A stretch of 64,000 nucleotides of DNA from JAWPMT01 sp965229785. GTDB taxonomy: Bacteria; Bacteroidota; Bacteroidia; Cytophagales; Cyclobacteriaceae. The notes under the pieces are model-generated. The model did not search any database. It was given only the letters and a program-made list of their open reading frames with translations, and had not been told where the DNA came from. Where the stretch lies: positions 3,472,001 to 3,536,000 of the forward strand of contig CBDDJS010000001.1 of assembly GCA_965229785.1 (NCBI GenBank), written 5' to 3'. Below are positions 30,606-40,303 of the stretch, piece after piece; the first letter of the stretch is position 1; every line of letters begins with the position of its first letter. The position numbers and the translations under genes are program-made.

Positions 30606-31556
30606 TTAGTCAGCTAAGGTAAATGGCACCCCTCCTGGGAAGGTTATTACCGAATTACCAGCCTCACCATAAGTATTTGTCCAATTTATCGTCCACTCTT
30701 CTCCACTAACAGAGGAATTGAATGTCCACGTATCACCGAAATCATCGGTAAATCCAGTGAATGAAACCACTTCACAAATCTCTGTAAAGATGATCCCTCT
30801 GGAATTCGCAACGGAAGTTGCTGAATAACACTGAGAATACGCTCCGAAAGACCAATCGTCGAAGACATAAGAACCTCCACCCAGGGCTTCGATTGTTACA
30901 TCCACCGTTACAGATGCATCAGCATCAGGACACCAGATGTCCGTAGTTGTTGCACTGAAAGTACCAGTCAAATCAGACGGACAAGCCAGGGGACGTGTAA
31001 AGTCAAAGAATCCCTGGAAGGCAGCACCTTCCACTGAGGCCGAAGAGTTAGAACCTCTAAACTCCGTACCATTATTATGGACGATTACACCCTCCACTCG
31101 GAACTCATCACCCGCACTGAAGTCAGAATAGTTTAATCCCAACGCTGAAGCCAGGGTAGTCGCGTTCACCTCAACGGTGGTTTGCTTAAACCCGTTTTCA
31201 CTTGCTGTAAGCGCAGATGCAGGTACCCGGGTAATCTCAATCGGACCAATGTTATCACCGCTAACAGGGCGATAAGTCAATTCGACGAAGAACTCAGCCA
31301 CGTTTTCACTTGAGTTGTCATCTACAAACTCTACCGTGTAGCTATAATTTGATGCATTGAAATCTGTTTCTGTAAGGAGGTTCACCAAAAGTGCCCCATC
31401 CTGATTCAGAAGTCGAGCATAAATCCCATGTCCTGCACTATCGAAAGTTACGATAGGAGCTTTATCAGGATCTTCACAAGCAGTAAAGATCATCACAAGG
31501 GCCATCAATCCAACTGATACCCTCAATTTCATGTTATTGAAAAATTTCATTTTCAT
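30606..31556 (-). CDS. SusCD-associated lipoprotein of unknown function
   Basis: A 316-residue exported lipoprotein with the signal VSVGLMALVMIFTACEDPD (lipid Cys near residue 27). The rest is beta-rich with many Ser/Thr/Asn residues and contains paired cysteines in the last third (LACPSDLTG, IWCPDADAS, QCYSATS, FTEICEVVSF), so disulfides are possible. It occupies the position of SusE/SusF-type glycan-binding lipoproteins after susD, with 25 bases between them. No named domain was recognised. ATG 31556 is chosen; other ATGs at 31550 and 31532 are possible. It is the last gene before the hairpin at 30556. Confidence 0.7.
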   Translation of the reverse strand: MKMKFFNNMKLRVSVGLMALVMIFTACEDPDKAPIVTFDSAGHGIYARLLNQDGALLVNLLTETDFNASNYSYTVEFVDDNSSENVAEFFVELTYRPVSGDNIGPIEITRVPASALTASENGFKQTTVEVNATTLASALGLNYSDFSAGDEFRVEGVIVHNNGTEFRGSNSSASVEGAAFQGFFDFTRPLACPSDLTGTFSATTTDIWCPDADASVTVDVTIEALGGGSYVFDDWSFGAYSQCYSATSVANSRGIIFTEICEVVSFTGFTDDFGDTWTFNSSVSGEEWTINWTNTYGEAGNSVITFPGGVPFTLAD

Positions 31557-31581
31557 TATCAATTAAGTAATCAATCAGATT

Positions 31582-33324
31582 TTAATCCACTTGGGGTCCA
31601 TTCAAATTCCAGAACGTTCGAACGTTGAGCGCCTTAAGGTCGACGTTAGAATTTCTGGTAACAAAATCTACCGCATAGAAGAACGTATTAGGGAATTGTC
31701 CCGGATCAGCTTCCAAAGAAGGCTGCATGTTCGCAGGGAATCCAGTTCTTCGGTACATGTTGTACGCTTCCAAACCATTCCCCCAGGCAGCGATGTAATA
31801 TTCAGTAATCACTACATCAAGTCTCTCCTGATCGGATCCGGCAGCATCGTACAATGCAAGGATTTCATCTACATAATCATCGACACTCTCAGAAGACATA
31901 CCGAACTTCTCTTTTACGGTAACAGTGATGGTATCACCTGTTGTTCGGTCGATCTCCTCAAGTTCGGTGCCCATTTTTGCAGCAACAAGACTCTCAAATC
32001 CTTCAACTTTATCCATTGACTTTCTGATACCACTCTCCAACAAGGCTCTGGGATTATCAGATGTCCCTAAACTCAAAGCAGCTTCCGCTCTCATGAAATC
32101 CACATAGGAGCTTAACATGATCGGAAAAATACCTTGTCCAAGACCTCCTGTTGCACCTTCTTGTCTGGTATCAAGGAAAGTATCATCGTCAAAATCTCCT
32201 CCACCAGGATACAGACCGTAAGACGTTCTGATTGGTCCATCCGGAGGAATACCTTGTCCATTCAGGTGAGATCTTCCGCTATATCCATCAGTAACCACAC
32301 AAAATGATTCTCTCAAGTTTTCATCAACTGCATCCCAGTGGTCCAATGCACTTCCTGCATCATCTCCTGGTAATGCCGTATGATGACAAGAGAAAGTGGT
32401 TGCATCCTGATCAAACGCATCGGCAACTTTCCTGTAGAAGTAATATCTTCTTCTAGGATCGTCAATTCTCAGACCATCGGTTATGGCACTTTCTCGTCCT
32501 TCTCTTAACATCCACATGAAATAGTTAGAAAGGTAATCTCCATCACCAATCTCGTAGTGGGTATTATAGAATGGGTGACGAGAGTTAGGGTTTGTACGCT
32601 GGTTACCGAAGTTAACCTGGAAATCCTCGCTAGCCTCGTCGATGATATTGCCACCAGAAACCAGAGTGTTAATGGTTGCGGCATCACCGGTGTTAAGAGC
32701 AGCTCTCAATTTCAGCGTATTACCAAACTTGATCCAATCTTCAGTGTCCCCACCGTAGAAGTTATCAAAAGCAGGCGCTCCCGCTACTGTTCCTTCCAAT
32801 TGCGCAATTGCTTCGTCAATCAAAGCAATAACAGAATTGTATACATCCTGTCCTGAATCCGTGTTAGGGCTGATAATTTCAATTCCCTGACCAGACTCAG
32901 AATAAGGCACATCTCCAAATAGGTCAACCGCTACCATCATGGCATAGGCTTCCATCAATTTTGCAGTCCCTACGTGGATGTCAAGACCAGACTCTTCTCC
33001 TAGAAGCTGAATGTTATCGACATCAGGCAAAAGGTCAGAGTACAAAATGTTCCAGGCACCATTGAACGTGTTAGGTGTCGTAAAGGCATTGTACGTAAAA
33101 CCTCCTGAATGGTACATTCTTGCCGTAGCACCAGGATTAAACTGAGATGTTGAATAGAATCCAGCGAAATTAAGCTGTACTGAACTGTACAGGTCATTGA
33201 TACTCGCGTTTTCAGGAGTTACCGCCAATGGGTTATCCTGAAGATCCAAATCAAAACTGTTACATGCACTGATCATCGTGATCACGGCAACAGCCATAAA
33301 TAATCTATTTATGATTTTCTTCAT
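31582..33324 (-). CDS. SusD/RagB-type nutrient-binding outer-membrane lipoprotein
   Basis: A 580-residue surface lipoprotein that caps the SusC channel and captures the ligand. The signal is MAVAVITMISACNSFDL (lipid Cys21). The protein has the SusD-like (group 2) helical TPR layout: the segment AKLMEAYAMMVAVDLFGDVPYSES near 100-123 is the clearest family mark, followed by the NTDSGQDVYNSVIALIDEAI stretch (about 135-155) and C-terminal ITEYYIAAWGNGLEAYNMYRR. It follows susC by 21 bases. The ligand cannot be deduced: no glycoside hydrolase, sulfatase or peptidase is adjacent. Confidence 0.92.
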   Translation of the reverse strand: MKKIINRLFMAVAVITMISACNSFDLDLQDNPLAVTPENASINDLYSSVQLNFAGFYSTSQFNPGATARMYHSGGFTYNAFTTPNTFNGAWNILYSDLLPDVDNIQLLGEESGLDIHVGTAKLMEAYAMMVAVDLFGDVPYSESGQGIEIISPNTDSGQDVYNSVIALIDEAIAQLEGTVAGAPAFDNFYGGDTEDWIKFGNTLKLRAALNTGDAATINTLVSGGNIIDEASEDFQVNFGNQRTNPNSRHPFYNTHYEIGDGDYLSNYFMWMLREGRESAITDGLRIDDPRRRYYFYRKVADAFDQDATTFSCHHTALPGDDAGSALDHWDAVDENLRESFCVVTDGYSGRSHLNGQGIPPDGPIRTSYGLYPGGGDFDDDTFLDTRQEGATGGLGQGIFPIMLSSYVDFMRAEAALSLGTSDNPRALLESGIRKSMDKVEGFESLVAAKMGTELEEIDRTTGDTITVTVKEKFGMSSESVDDYVDEILALYDAAGSDQERLDVVITEYYIAAWGNGLEAYNMYRRTGFPANMQPSLEADPGQFPNTFFYAVDFVTRNSNVDLKALNVRTFWNLNGPQVD

Positions 33325-33345
33325 TATCCTAAAATTTTTAGTGAA

Positions 33346-36300
33346 TTAGAAGGTCATATTCAGCGTAAGACCATACTTCTTAGCTGTAGGAGCAGTACGG
33401 AAATCAAATCCTCTACCATTACCTACACCTAAGCTGGAAATCTCAGGATCAAAGTTGATTCCTTCAGGGAAGTTAGGTGCGTTGTACCACAAGTTCTCTC
33501 CGGAAAGAGTAAATCCAACCGTTCCGAATGGAGTTTTCTCCAATAGAGACTTAGGTAGCACGTAACCAAGAGATATCTGACGCAATCTGATTACAGTTCC
33601 ATCAAATACACCTCCTTCATCCGCGAAGAAATATGCCCGGAAGAAGCTATCACCAATATATGTTTGGATATCGTTATCTACATAAACAGGGTTTCCATTG
33701 TCATCTGTACCTGTTTGCTTCACCGCATTAGGCATGATCAAAGGAATGTTTCTATCTACATCAGTATCAACTGTATTACCTCTGGCTAGTAGCGACTGTA
33801 CGGTTGAAGAGAAGATATCTCCACCATCAATGTACTGCCACTGGAATCCAAAAGAAATCCCTTTCCAGCTAATGCTGTTATCCCAGTTAGCCTGGAAGTT
33901 AGGGTTAGGATCACCAATTACTTCGAAGTTACCAGAAGACTGATAAGCACCCTGGTTGTCCACAACAAACTGGCCAACTTGGCTTCCGTAGTTTGTCAGG
34001 TTATTACCATTCTCATCAAATACGTCTTGTACTTTCAAGAAAGACTCACCGAAGAATACACCAAATTGCTGTCCAGGGATCGCATAGTTACCAAGCGTGC
34101 TGTAACCAGCAGTTTGTACCTGATCGATACCTTCGAAGATTGATTCTACGTTAGACACGTTTTTAGTGTAGTTCAAATTGATGTCCCACTTGATTCCGTT
34201 AGGAAGTGGAGGCGTGATGTTCAAGCCAAGTTCAACTCCTTTGTTCTCGATTTTCGCAGCATTCACAGTAGTTACTGTAAATCCGGTAGAAGGATCAAGA
34301 GGCAGGTTGATGATCAGGTCTTCTGAAGTCTTTTGGTACAAAGAAAGGTCAACTCCGATGATGTTATCAACGAATCTGGCCTCAACTCCTCCTTCAATCT
34401 CGTTGAAGAACTCTGCTGTCAGGTTTCTGTTACCAAGGAAATCAGATACCGAGTTGGTGTTCAATACAGTACCACCAGCGCTTACGAATTGGTTTGTACT
34501 TGCATCCAGTACACTTCTGGTTCTATAAGGATTAGGATAACCCGCAGATCGTCCATAACCGATACGTACTTTCAAGTAATTCAGGATGTTGCTGTTGCTG
34601 ATCGCAGTGATCGCATCAGTAGGCACAAATGCCAAACTGGCAGAAGGATAGAATACTGATCTGTTCTCTTGCTCCAGCGTTGACGTCCAGTCATTTCTAG
34701 CCTGCAAGTTCAGGAACAATGCATACTTGAATCCAACAGAAGCCGTAGCATAAAGCCCTAATGTATTTTCCTCACGGAAATCAGAGAAACCAAGGTGGTC
34801 AATGTAGTTGCCATGAGCAAGGATGTTGTACACAAATTGGTTCGTACTGATCAAGAAAGAACGATCTCTCACTTCTCGTCGAGAGTTGAATCCAACAACC
34901 CCGTCTACAGTGATCTCTCCAGGTAAGCTGAAGTTATACAGTACATTGAGTATCTGGTCAGTGATTCTGTTACTGATATCAGAAGTCGTCAATTCACCAA
35001 GTGGTTGTCTAGGTCCACCTTTGTTAACGTGACGTCTATTTTCCTGATGATAGTTATCAACACTCAATCGATACATCAAAGACAGGTTATCTGTCAATTT
35101 GTAAGACAACTGAGTACTGGAGAAGAATCTATTTACCTGCTCACCCTGACCTGAATTATTCAAAGTCCAAAGTGGGTTCTGGATTGGAGATCCACGTCTG
35201 TAGTAGATGTTAGATCCATCAACTGGCGATTGGAAAGGAAGTCCTAACAAGTCAACAGAACGAGGCGTAAACAGAATAGCAGCGAAAAGTCCGTTACCAT
35301 CACCACCGAATGCAGGTGCGGTAATCGGCGTAAATCGCTCAGACTGAATATAGTTGAACGAACCTCGGATAGAAAGACCATTGTTCAAAGTAGCCTGAGC
35401 ACCTAGACCAAAGTTATTCTTATCAATATAGTTCGAACGATCGCCATTCGCCAATTTAGGTGTAAAGCCCTGATCAGTCAGGTAGCTGTAGGTAGCACTT
35501 AAAGAAGCATTATCAGCTAATTTACTTTCAATAGCGATGGAGGTGTTTGATGATACACCCTGATCAAAGAAGTTCTCAACACTTTCGTAAGGACGGTAAA
35601 CATACTCTGCGCCAATGAATTCTGGCACATCATCATGATACTGTGCCTGATCCAGTGGGTGCGTGATCAATACCTGAGTACCGTCAGCAGTAAGTCCCTG
35701 GAAGTCAGAACCGTAAGAAGTAGGAGCCAAATCATCGAAAGCAGCACCCCAGTTAGAGAAGAACCATCCGAAACCAGCGTTAAAACCGTTTCCGTAAGTG
35801 TTCTGATAATCAGGCAGGTTCGCAATCTCAGAGACATAAACACCCTGACGAATACTGATTTCAGCTTTTCTGGAAGCGTTTTGACCCGCTTTACCGTTTT
35901 TGGTAGTTACCAAAACCACACCGTTTCTTCCTGCCTCTCCATAAAGAACAGTCGCAGAAAGACCTTTCAGGATTGATATCTCTTCAATCGTGTTAGGGTC
36001 AAGATCAAGGAATCGAGATGATGCAGTGGCACTACCAGAACCAAACCCCTGATTACCTGTGTTGGTGTCTGTGTTGAATGGAACCCCATCAACTACAAAC
36101 AAAGGTTGGTTGGTACCGGTAATTGTAGAATATCCTCGAATGATGATATTCGTACCTGAACCAGAAAGACCGGAAGTCTGGGTAATGTCCACCCCTGTTG
36201 CTTTACCTCTCAATAGACGCGCAACATCAGCTTCCTGCCGATCCACTAATACTTCATTGTCGATGGATGATACCCCGTATCCGAGTGCTTTACGCTCTCT

Positions 36301-36642
36301 ACTGATACCAAGGGCCGTCACAACCACCTCTTGAAGTTCCTGAACATCGGATTGCATGGCTACATCAATAGTAGACCGGGTTCCGATGGTCGTTTCCTGG
36401 CTAATTAAGCCAATAAATGAGAACACCAGTATGCCACCATCTGATGGCACTGACAAACTGTAGTTCCCGTCGAAATCCGTCGTGGTACCATTAGTAGTAC
36501 CCTTAAGGATCACGTTCACACCAGGTATACCACTCCCGTCTTCGTCGGAAGTAACTCTACCCTCAATGGTCCTCACATTCTGCGCTAGGACAGAACAGAC
36601 CATAGACAAACTAAACAAACTAAGTAGTAAAATCCTCTTCAT
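33346..36642 (-). CDS. SusC/RagA-type TonB-linked outer-membrane transporter
   Basis: A 1,098-residue outer-membrane barrel that imports polymers together with SusD. Order: signal peptide (LLLSLFSLSMVCSVLA), a carboxypeptidase-regulatory-like domain (RTIEGRVTSDEDGSGIPGVNV to about 100), a TonB-box-like stretch LQEVVVTALG near 103-112, a plug domain with SGSGTNIIIRGYSTITGTNQ and ISILKGLSATVLYGEAGRNG, then the beta barrel ending in aromatic TLNMTF. These are all typical of the SusC group. It is first in the operon; the 260-base region upstream holds three inverted repeats (36767-36873) but no sigma/anti-sigma pair or hybrid two-component system next to it. Confidence 0.95.
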   Translation of the reverse strand: MKRILLLSLFSLSMVCSVLAQNVRTIEGRVTSDEDGSGIPGVNVILKGTTNGTTTDFDGNYSLSVPSDGGILVFSFIGLISQETTIGTRSTIDVAMQSDVQELQEVVVTALGISRERKALGYGVSSIDNEVLVDRQEADVARLLRGKATGVDITQTSGLSGSGTNIIIRGYSTITGTNQPLFVVDGVPFNTDTNTGNQGFGSGSATASSRFLDLDPNTIEEISILKGLSATVLYGEAGRNGVVLVTTKNGKAGQNASRKAEISIRQGVYVSEIANLPDYQNTYGNGFNAGFGWFFSNWGAAFDDLAPTSYGSDFQGLTADGTQVLITHPLDQAQYHDDVPEFIGAEYVYRPYESVENFFDQGVSSNTSIAIESKLADNASLSATYSYLTDQGFTPKLANGDRSNYIDKNNFGLGAQATLNNGLSIRGSFNYIQSERFTPITAPAFGGDGNGLFAAILFTPRSVDLLGLPFQSPVDGSNIYYRRGSPIQNPLWTLNNSGQGEQVNRFFSSTQLSYKLTDNLSLMYRLSVDNYHQENRRHVNKGGPRQPLGELTTSDISNRITDQILNVLYNFSLPGEITVDGVVGFNSRREVRDRSFLISTNQFVYNILAHGNYIDHLGFSDFREENTLGLYATASVGFKYALFLNLQARNDWTSTLEQENRSVFYPSASLAFVPTDAITAISNSNILNYLKVRIGYGRSAGYPNPYRTRSVLDASTNQFVSAGGTVLNTNSVSDFLGNRNLTAEFFNEIEGGVEARFVDNIIGVDLSLYQKTSEDLIINLPLDPSTGFTVTTVNAAKIENKGVELGLNITPPLPNGIKWDINLNYTKNVSNVESIFEGIDQVQTAGYSTLGNYAIPGQQFGVFFGESFLKVQDVFDENGNNLTNYGSQVGQFVVDNQGAYQSSGNFEVIGDPNPNFQANWDNSISWKGISFGFQWQYIDGGDIFSSTVQSLLARGNTVDTDVDRNIPLIMPNAVKQTGTDDNGNPVYVDNDIQTYIGDSFFRAYFFADEGGVFDGTVIRLRQISLGYVLPKSLLEKTPFGTVGFTLSGENLWYNAPNFPEGINFDPEISSLGVGNGRGFDFRTAPTAKKYGLTLNMTF

Positions 36643-36766
36643 ATTAGAATTGGTTTATTAAGCTAGAAACCTTAAAGATTTCTAAATGTCTAAATTATAA
36701 CTTTTTGGGAATAATAAAAATGAGAGCAATCCTTTCGAGAATTAATACGAGAAAGTACAAAATATT

Positions 36767-36873
36767 GAAATTTTCAAAATTTCGTAATAAAATTTACGTA
36801 ACAACCAGTTATTACGGAATGTCAGAAAAGAATTACTTGCGGTAAGTTCAAATGACCAGTAAATCTTTGGTCA
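36767..36873 (-). promoter_or_regulatory. Cluster of inverted repeats upstream of susC
   Basis: Three perfect inverted repeats lie in the gap: GAAATTTT-C-AAAATTTC (36767-36783), CGTAATAA with TTATTACG (36783-36790 and 36809-36816), and TGACCA with TGGTCA (36853-36858 and 36868-36873). A second CGTAA lies within the middle one. They probably bind regulators of the susCD operon. No clear TANNTTTG promoter was found next to them. Confidence 0.4.
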
Positions 36874-36904
36874 CTGAAATATTATTTTTTCAATATTTCC
36901 CAAA

Positions 36905-38851
36905 TTAATTGTCTAACGTACCGAGTATGCGAAATTCTATTCGCCTATCCCTGGAATTGTCAGGTTGTTCTTTGTTTTGCTCCACTGGATACTGAGAACC
37001 ATAACCGACGTACTTCATTTGAGTCTGGGGAATACCCTTCTCAATCAAAAAATCAAATACTGACTTAGCTCTCTTTTCAGACAATTCAAGATTGTAGGTT
37101 GAACTGCCGGAAGCATCTGTATGTCCTGCGATCTCAACCTGGAGTGTTTTGTTTTTTTGAAGGAATTGAAAAACTAACTCCAACTCACTTTTGGACTTAT
37201 CGATCAAAGCATAGCTGTCAAACTCGAAATAGACGTTTTCCAAAATAATCGTTTCCCCGCTACGTAATGGATTCAACGAGATATTCAATGTATCAGGCTT
37301 TAAGTCTGTTGAAGACTGAAGGTCAAATTGAAAGTCTTCAAACAAAAAGCCATCCGCACTGGCGTAGGCCCCGAATTCGCCTCCCTCAAAAAGGGCCATG
37401 AAGTATCTGCCAGTAACAGGATCCGATGTGGTACTGTAAAGTTTCTCTTGTGTAATCAGATCATACAATTCCAATTTCGCCTCGATGGGCTTTGACGTTT
37501 CTTTATTGGTTATCAGACCGGTCAGGTAGCTGGCTTTATTAGAGATTAGGGTATCCGTTTGAATTTTGAAGGAAAAGATCTCACTTCTTCCCACTGATTC
37601 ATCGGTATAATAAGCGGTTTTTCCGTCTGCCGTAATGAAAAGTCCGGATTGATCTTCAAAATCATTGGTGGGATAACCCAGGTTGTAAGGGACAGACCAG
37701 TGATCACTCATCCTTTCAGAAACATAAATATCAAACCCTCCTAACCCAATGTGCCCCTGAGAGGCAAAAAAGAGCGACTTACCATTGAAATGGATAAAGG
37801 GTGTGGCCTCATCCTGATTGGTATTGATTGCAGGACCAAGGTTTTCAGGCTTTGTCCATTCTCCGTCTTTTTGTCTGGTGACCCAAATGTCTCTTTTACC
37901 ATAGCCACCAGGACGGTTGGACACGAAATACAACGTTTTACCATCTGCGGATAAACTTGGCTGAGAGTCCCAGCTGGATGAATTAACTGTTTTACCCAGG
38001 TTTTTAGGTTTACCCCACTCGTCTCCTTCTCTGATGGTATAATAAAGATCACAACTCCCAAATGACCTACGTCCCTCGCAGGAGGTAAAAATCAAAGTCC
38101 GCCCATCCGCAGAAATAGAACATGCCCCCTCGTTGTATTGCGTATTGATCGTTGGAGCGATTCCGGAAGCGGCACTCCACTCATTATTTTCCTTGCTGGC
38201 AATGACTATGTCTTCATCAAATTGAATGCCGGTTCCATTTCGACGCGTGTAGACCATCGTCTGATTATCAATCGTCAAGACCGGAAAATACTGTAAGGGG
38301 AATCGATTGATGGAATCACTCAATCGCGTAATGTCCTGCTCAAATGGGTTCGCGATGGAACCGATAGCATATCGAATGGATTTCAATAACAATGAATCGC
38401 CATTGGATAATGCGTTTCCTTTTTGATCATTGATATAATATTGTAATACTTCATCTGCCTGATCATATTGTCCACGCTGATAGTACCGAATAGCAATCCC
38501 TCTTGCCACTCCGGGATTGATGTCGAATTTAGGAATTACCTGATAATACTTTTCGTAATTGGCAAATGCCGCGTCCTCTGCACGAAGGAAGTTATAAACA
38601 CCTGCTAATTTTAAATACGCCTCTGCAAAATCACCATCCCTCTCAATGGCTTGCTTTAGAGATTTTATTCCTCCTTCAAAATCCCGGACTTTGATCTGCT
38701 CCTCAGATTTTTCATAAAGCTTGATGGCCTTCTTGTCTTTCGTATGGAATTCCTGACTGAAACATGGTATCCTTATACAGATCAATATGAGAAGGATGAA
38801 GTACCTTAAGGGATACTCATGTATTTGTGAACTTGCAGTGATATCCTCCAT
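36905..38851 (-). CDS. PorE-like TPR/PD40/OmpA outer-membrane protein
   Basis: A 648-residue exported protein. Domain order: signal peptide (RYFILLILICIRIPCFSQ), a TPR region (about 35-120, GGIKSLKQAIERDGDFAEAY), a PD40/WD40-like propeller (about 175-420) with repeated motifs such as SADGKTLYFVSNRPGGYGKR, a carboxypeptidase-regulatory-like domain (about 425-510) and a C-terminal OmpA peptidoglycan-binding domain with VEIAGHTDASGSSTYNLELS and NSRDRRIEFRI. This is the architecture of PorE, a peptidoglycan-anchored part of the type IX secretion system, but many paralogues with other roles exist. ATG 38851 is chosen; it overlaps queE by 46 bases, and another ATG lies at 38911. Confidence 0.8.
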   Translation of the reverse strand: MEDITASSQIHEYPLRYFILLILICIRIPCFSQEFHTKDKKAIKLYEKSEEQIKVRDFEGGIKSLKQAIERDGDFAEAYLKLAGVYNFLRAEDAAFANYEKYYQVIPKFDINPGVARGIAIRYYQRGQYDQADEVLQYYINDQKGNALSNGDSLLLKSIRYAIGSIANPFEQDITRLSDSINRFPLQYFPVLTIDNQTMVYTRRNGTGIQFDEDIVIASKENNEWSAASGIAPTINTQYNEGACSISADGRTLIFTSCEGRRSFGSCDLYYTIREGDEWGKPKNLGKTVNSSSWDSQPSLSADGKTLYFVSNRPGGYGKRDIWVTRQKDGEWTKPENLGPAINTNQDEATPFIHFNGKSLFFASQGHIGLGGFDIYVSERMSDHWSVPYNLGYPTNDFEDQSGLFITADGKTAYYTDESVGRSEIFSFKIQTDTLISNKASYLTGLITNKETSKPIEAKLELYDLITQEKLYSTTSDPVTGRYFMALFEGGEFGAYASADGFLFEDFQFDLQSSTDLKPDTLNISLNPLRSGETIILENVYFEFDSYALIDKSKSELELVFQFLQKNKTLQVEIAGHTDASGSSTYNLELSEKRAKSVFDFLIEKGIPQTQMKYVGYGSQYPVEQNKEQPDNSRDRRIEFRILGTLDN

Positions 38852-39420
38852 TTGGGATTCTCTTTGACAAATTGGATGATCGAAGGTAACATTTCTGATT
38901 CTTTGGACCATTCAGGTTGTACATACCAATTCGAGCCTTCGTGCATCTTTTCAGCGTGTTCCTGCGCCCATTTAAAATCAGACCTGTTGTAAATAATAAC
39001 TTTCAGTTCGTGACTTTTCGTGTAAAATTCAGGGAGAGGTTTCTTAAATTTCTTCGGTGAGAAGCAAATCCAATCCCAATGTCCTGTCAAAGGATGGGCT
39101 CCGGAAGTTTCAACATGTGTTCTTAATCCAGCTGATTGAAGAGCCTGGGTTAAATCCGTGAGGTCATACATCAATGGCTCTCCTCCGGTAATGACCACAA
39201 TTGGCGCCTGACTCGCTTTCGCATTCTCCACAATTTGATCAATCGCCAATTCCGGATGTGCACTGCGGTCCCAGGATTCTTTTACATCACACCAATGGCA
39301 CCCAACATCGCACCCTCCAAGGCGTATGAAATAGGCAGGAGCTCCCGAGTAAGCACCTTCGCCCTGTATGGTGTAGAAATACTCCATTACAGGTAAAGTC
39401 GCTACTTCTGATACTTCCAA
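38806..39420 (-). CDS. queE: 7-carboxy-7-deazaguanine synthase, radical SAM
   Basis: A 204-residue radical SAM enzyme that converts 6-carboxytetrahydropterin to 7-carboxy-7-deazaguanine in preQ0/queuosine synthesis. Seen: FYTIQGEGAYSGAPAYFIRL, the cluster motif C-x3-C-x2-C in GGCDVGCHWCD, and VVITGGEPLMYDL. The start is probably the TTG at 39420, which begins one base after the folD stop codon; an ATG at 39387 (MEYFYTIQGEG) is the alternative and would still keep all motifs. It is the third gene in lepA-folD-queE. Confidence 0.9.
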   Translation of the reverse strand: MEVSEVATLPVMEYFYTIQGEGAYSGAPAYFIRLGGCDVGCHWCDVKESWDRSAHPELAIDQIVENAKASQAPIVVITGGEPLMYDLTDLTQALQSAGLRTHVETSGAHPLTGHWDWICFSPKKFKKPLPEFYTKSHELKVIIYNRSDFKWAQEHAEKMHEGSNWYVQPEWSKESEMLPSIIQFVKENPKWRISLQVHKYMSIP

Positions 39421-39421
39421 T

Positions 39422-40297
39422 TTATTCCTGGTGTTGATTCTCGTAAGCTTTATACGTATTAAGTAACAAAGATGCAATAGTCATTGGACCTACACCTCCA
39501 GGTACCGGAGTTATGTAGCTGGCTTTTTCCCTGGCAGCCTCAAAACTTACGTCTCCGGCCAGGCGGAAGCCACTCTTACGGCTATCATCTGGTACACGTG
39601 TGGTCCCAATATCCACCACAATGGCACCTTCTTTTACCATATCTCCGGTGATTAATTCAGGTTTGCCCACTGCTACAATCAGCACATCAGCAATTTGCGT
39701 GTGAGAAGCAAGATCAACCGTGTATTTATGACAAATAGTCACCGTAGCTGCTGCACGCTGCATCATCAAACTTAAAGGTGCTCCGGCAATACGACTGGCA
39801 CCAACAATCACGCAATGCTTACCCTTCAGATCAACATCATAACGATCCAGTAATTCCATAACGCCATACGGTGTTGCTGGTAATAATAACTGATTATCAG
39901 AGATGATGCTACCGAAGTTCTGATTGGTGAATCCATCTACATCCTTATCCGGATGCACCGCTTCGATGATCGTTTCAACGGAAATGTGCTCAGGAAGTGG
40001 TAGCTGAACAATGAAACCGTCAATGTCTTCATCCTCATTGAGCGAATGAATGTGCTTTACCAGTTTCGCCTCAGAAATGGACTGTGTAAACTGCATCAAG
40101 GTGTAGTCAAAACCTACTGCTTTACAAGCCTTAATCTTACCATTAACGTAAGTATGACTGGCACCATCATCACCTACTATGATAATCGCCAGATGAGGTA
40201 CGCGTTTATCAGCCGCTTTTAATGCTGCTACTTTATTAGCAATTTCTTTCTTAATGTCAGACGCTATTTGCTTACCGTCTAGTATTTCAGCTCCCAT
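39422..40297 (-). CDS. folD: Bifunctional methylenetetrahydrofolate dehydrogenase/cyclohydrolase
   Basis: A 291-residue enzyme interconverting 5,10-methylene-, 5,10-methenyl- and 10-formyl-THF with NADP(H). Seen: the folate-site stretch SHTYVNGKIKAC with the catalytic Lys near 56, DGFIVQLPLPEHI (about 98-110), and the dinucleotide-binding part CVIVGASRIAGAPLSLMM (about 159-176), where many FolDs have GRSxIVGxP. The C-terminal PVPGGVGPMTIASLL is the family signature. It lies 6 bases after lepA. Length is normal. Confidence 0.96.
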   Translation of the reverse strand: MGAEILDGKQIASDIKKEIANKVAALKAADKRVPHLAIIIVGDDGASHTYVNGKIKACKAVGFDYTLMQFTQSISEAKLVKHIHSLNEDEDIDGFIVQLPLPEHISVETIIEAVHPDKDVDGFTNQNFGSIISDNQLLLPATPYGVMELLDRYDVDLKGKHCVIVGASRIAGAPLSLMMQRAAATVTICHKYTVDLASHTQIADVLIVAVGKPELITGDMVKEGAIVVDIGTTRVPDDSRKSGFRLAGDVSFEAAREKASYITPVPGGVGPMTIASLLLNTYKAYENQHQE

Positions 40298-40303
40298 TAG
40301 ATT

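Noticed and set aside
31582..36642. Idea of a full polysaccharide utilisation locus with degradative enzymes
   Set aside because: No glycoside hydrolase, polysaccharide lyase or sulfatase gene is next to the susCD pair within the window.
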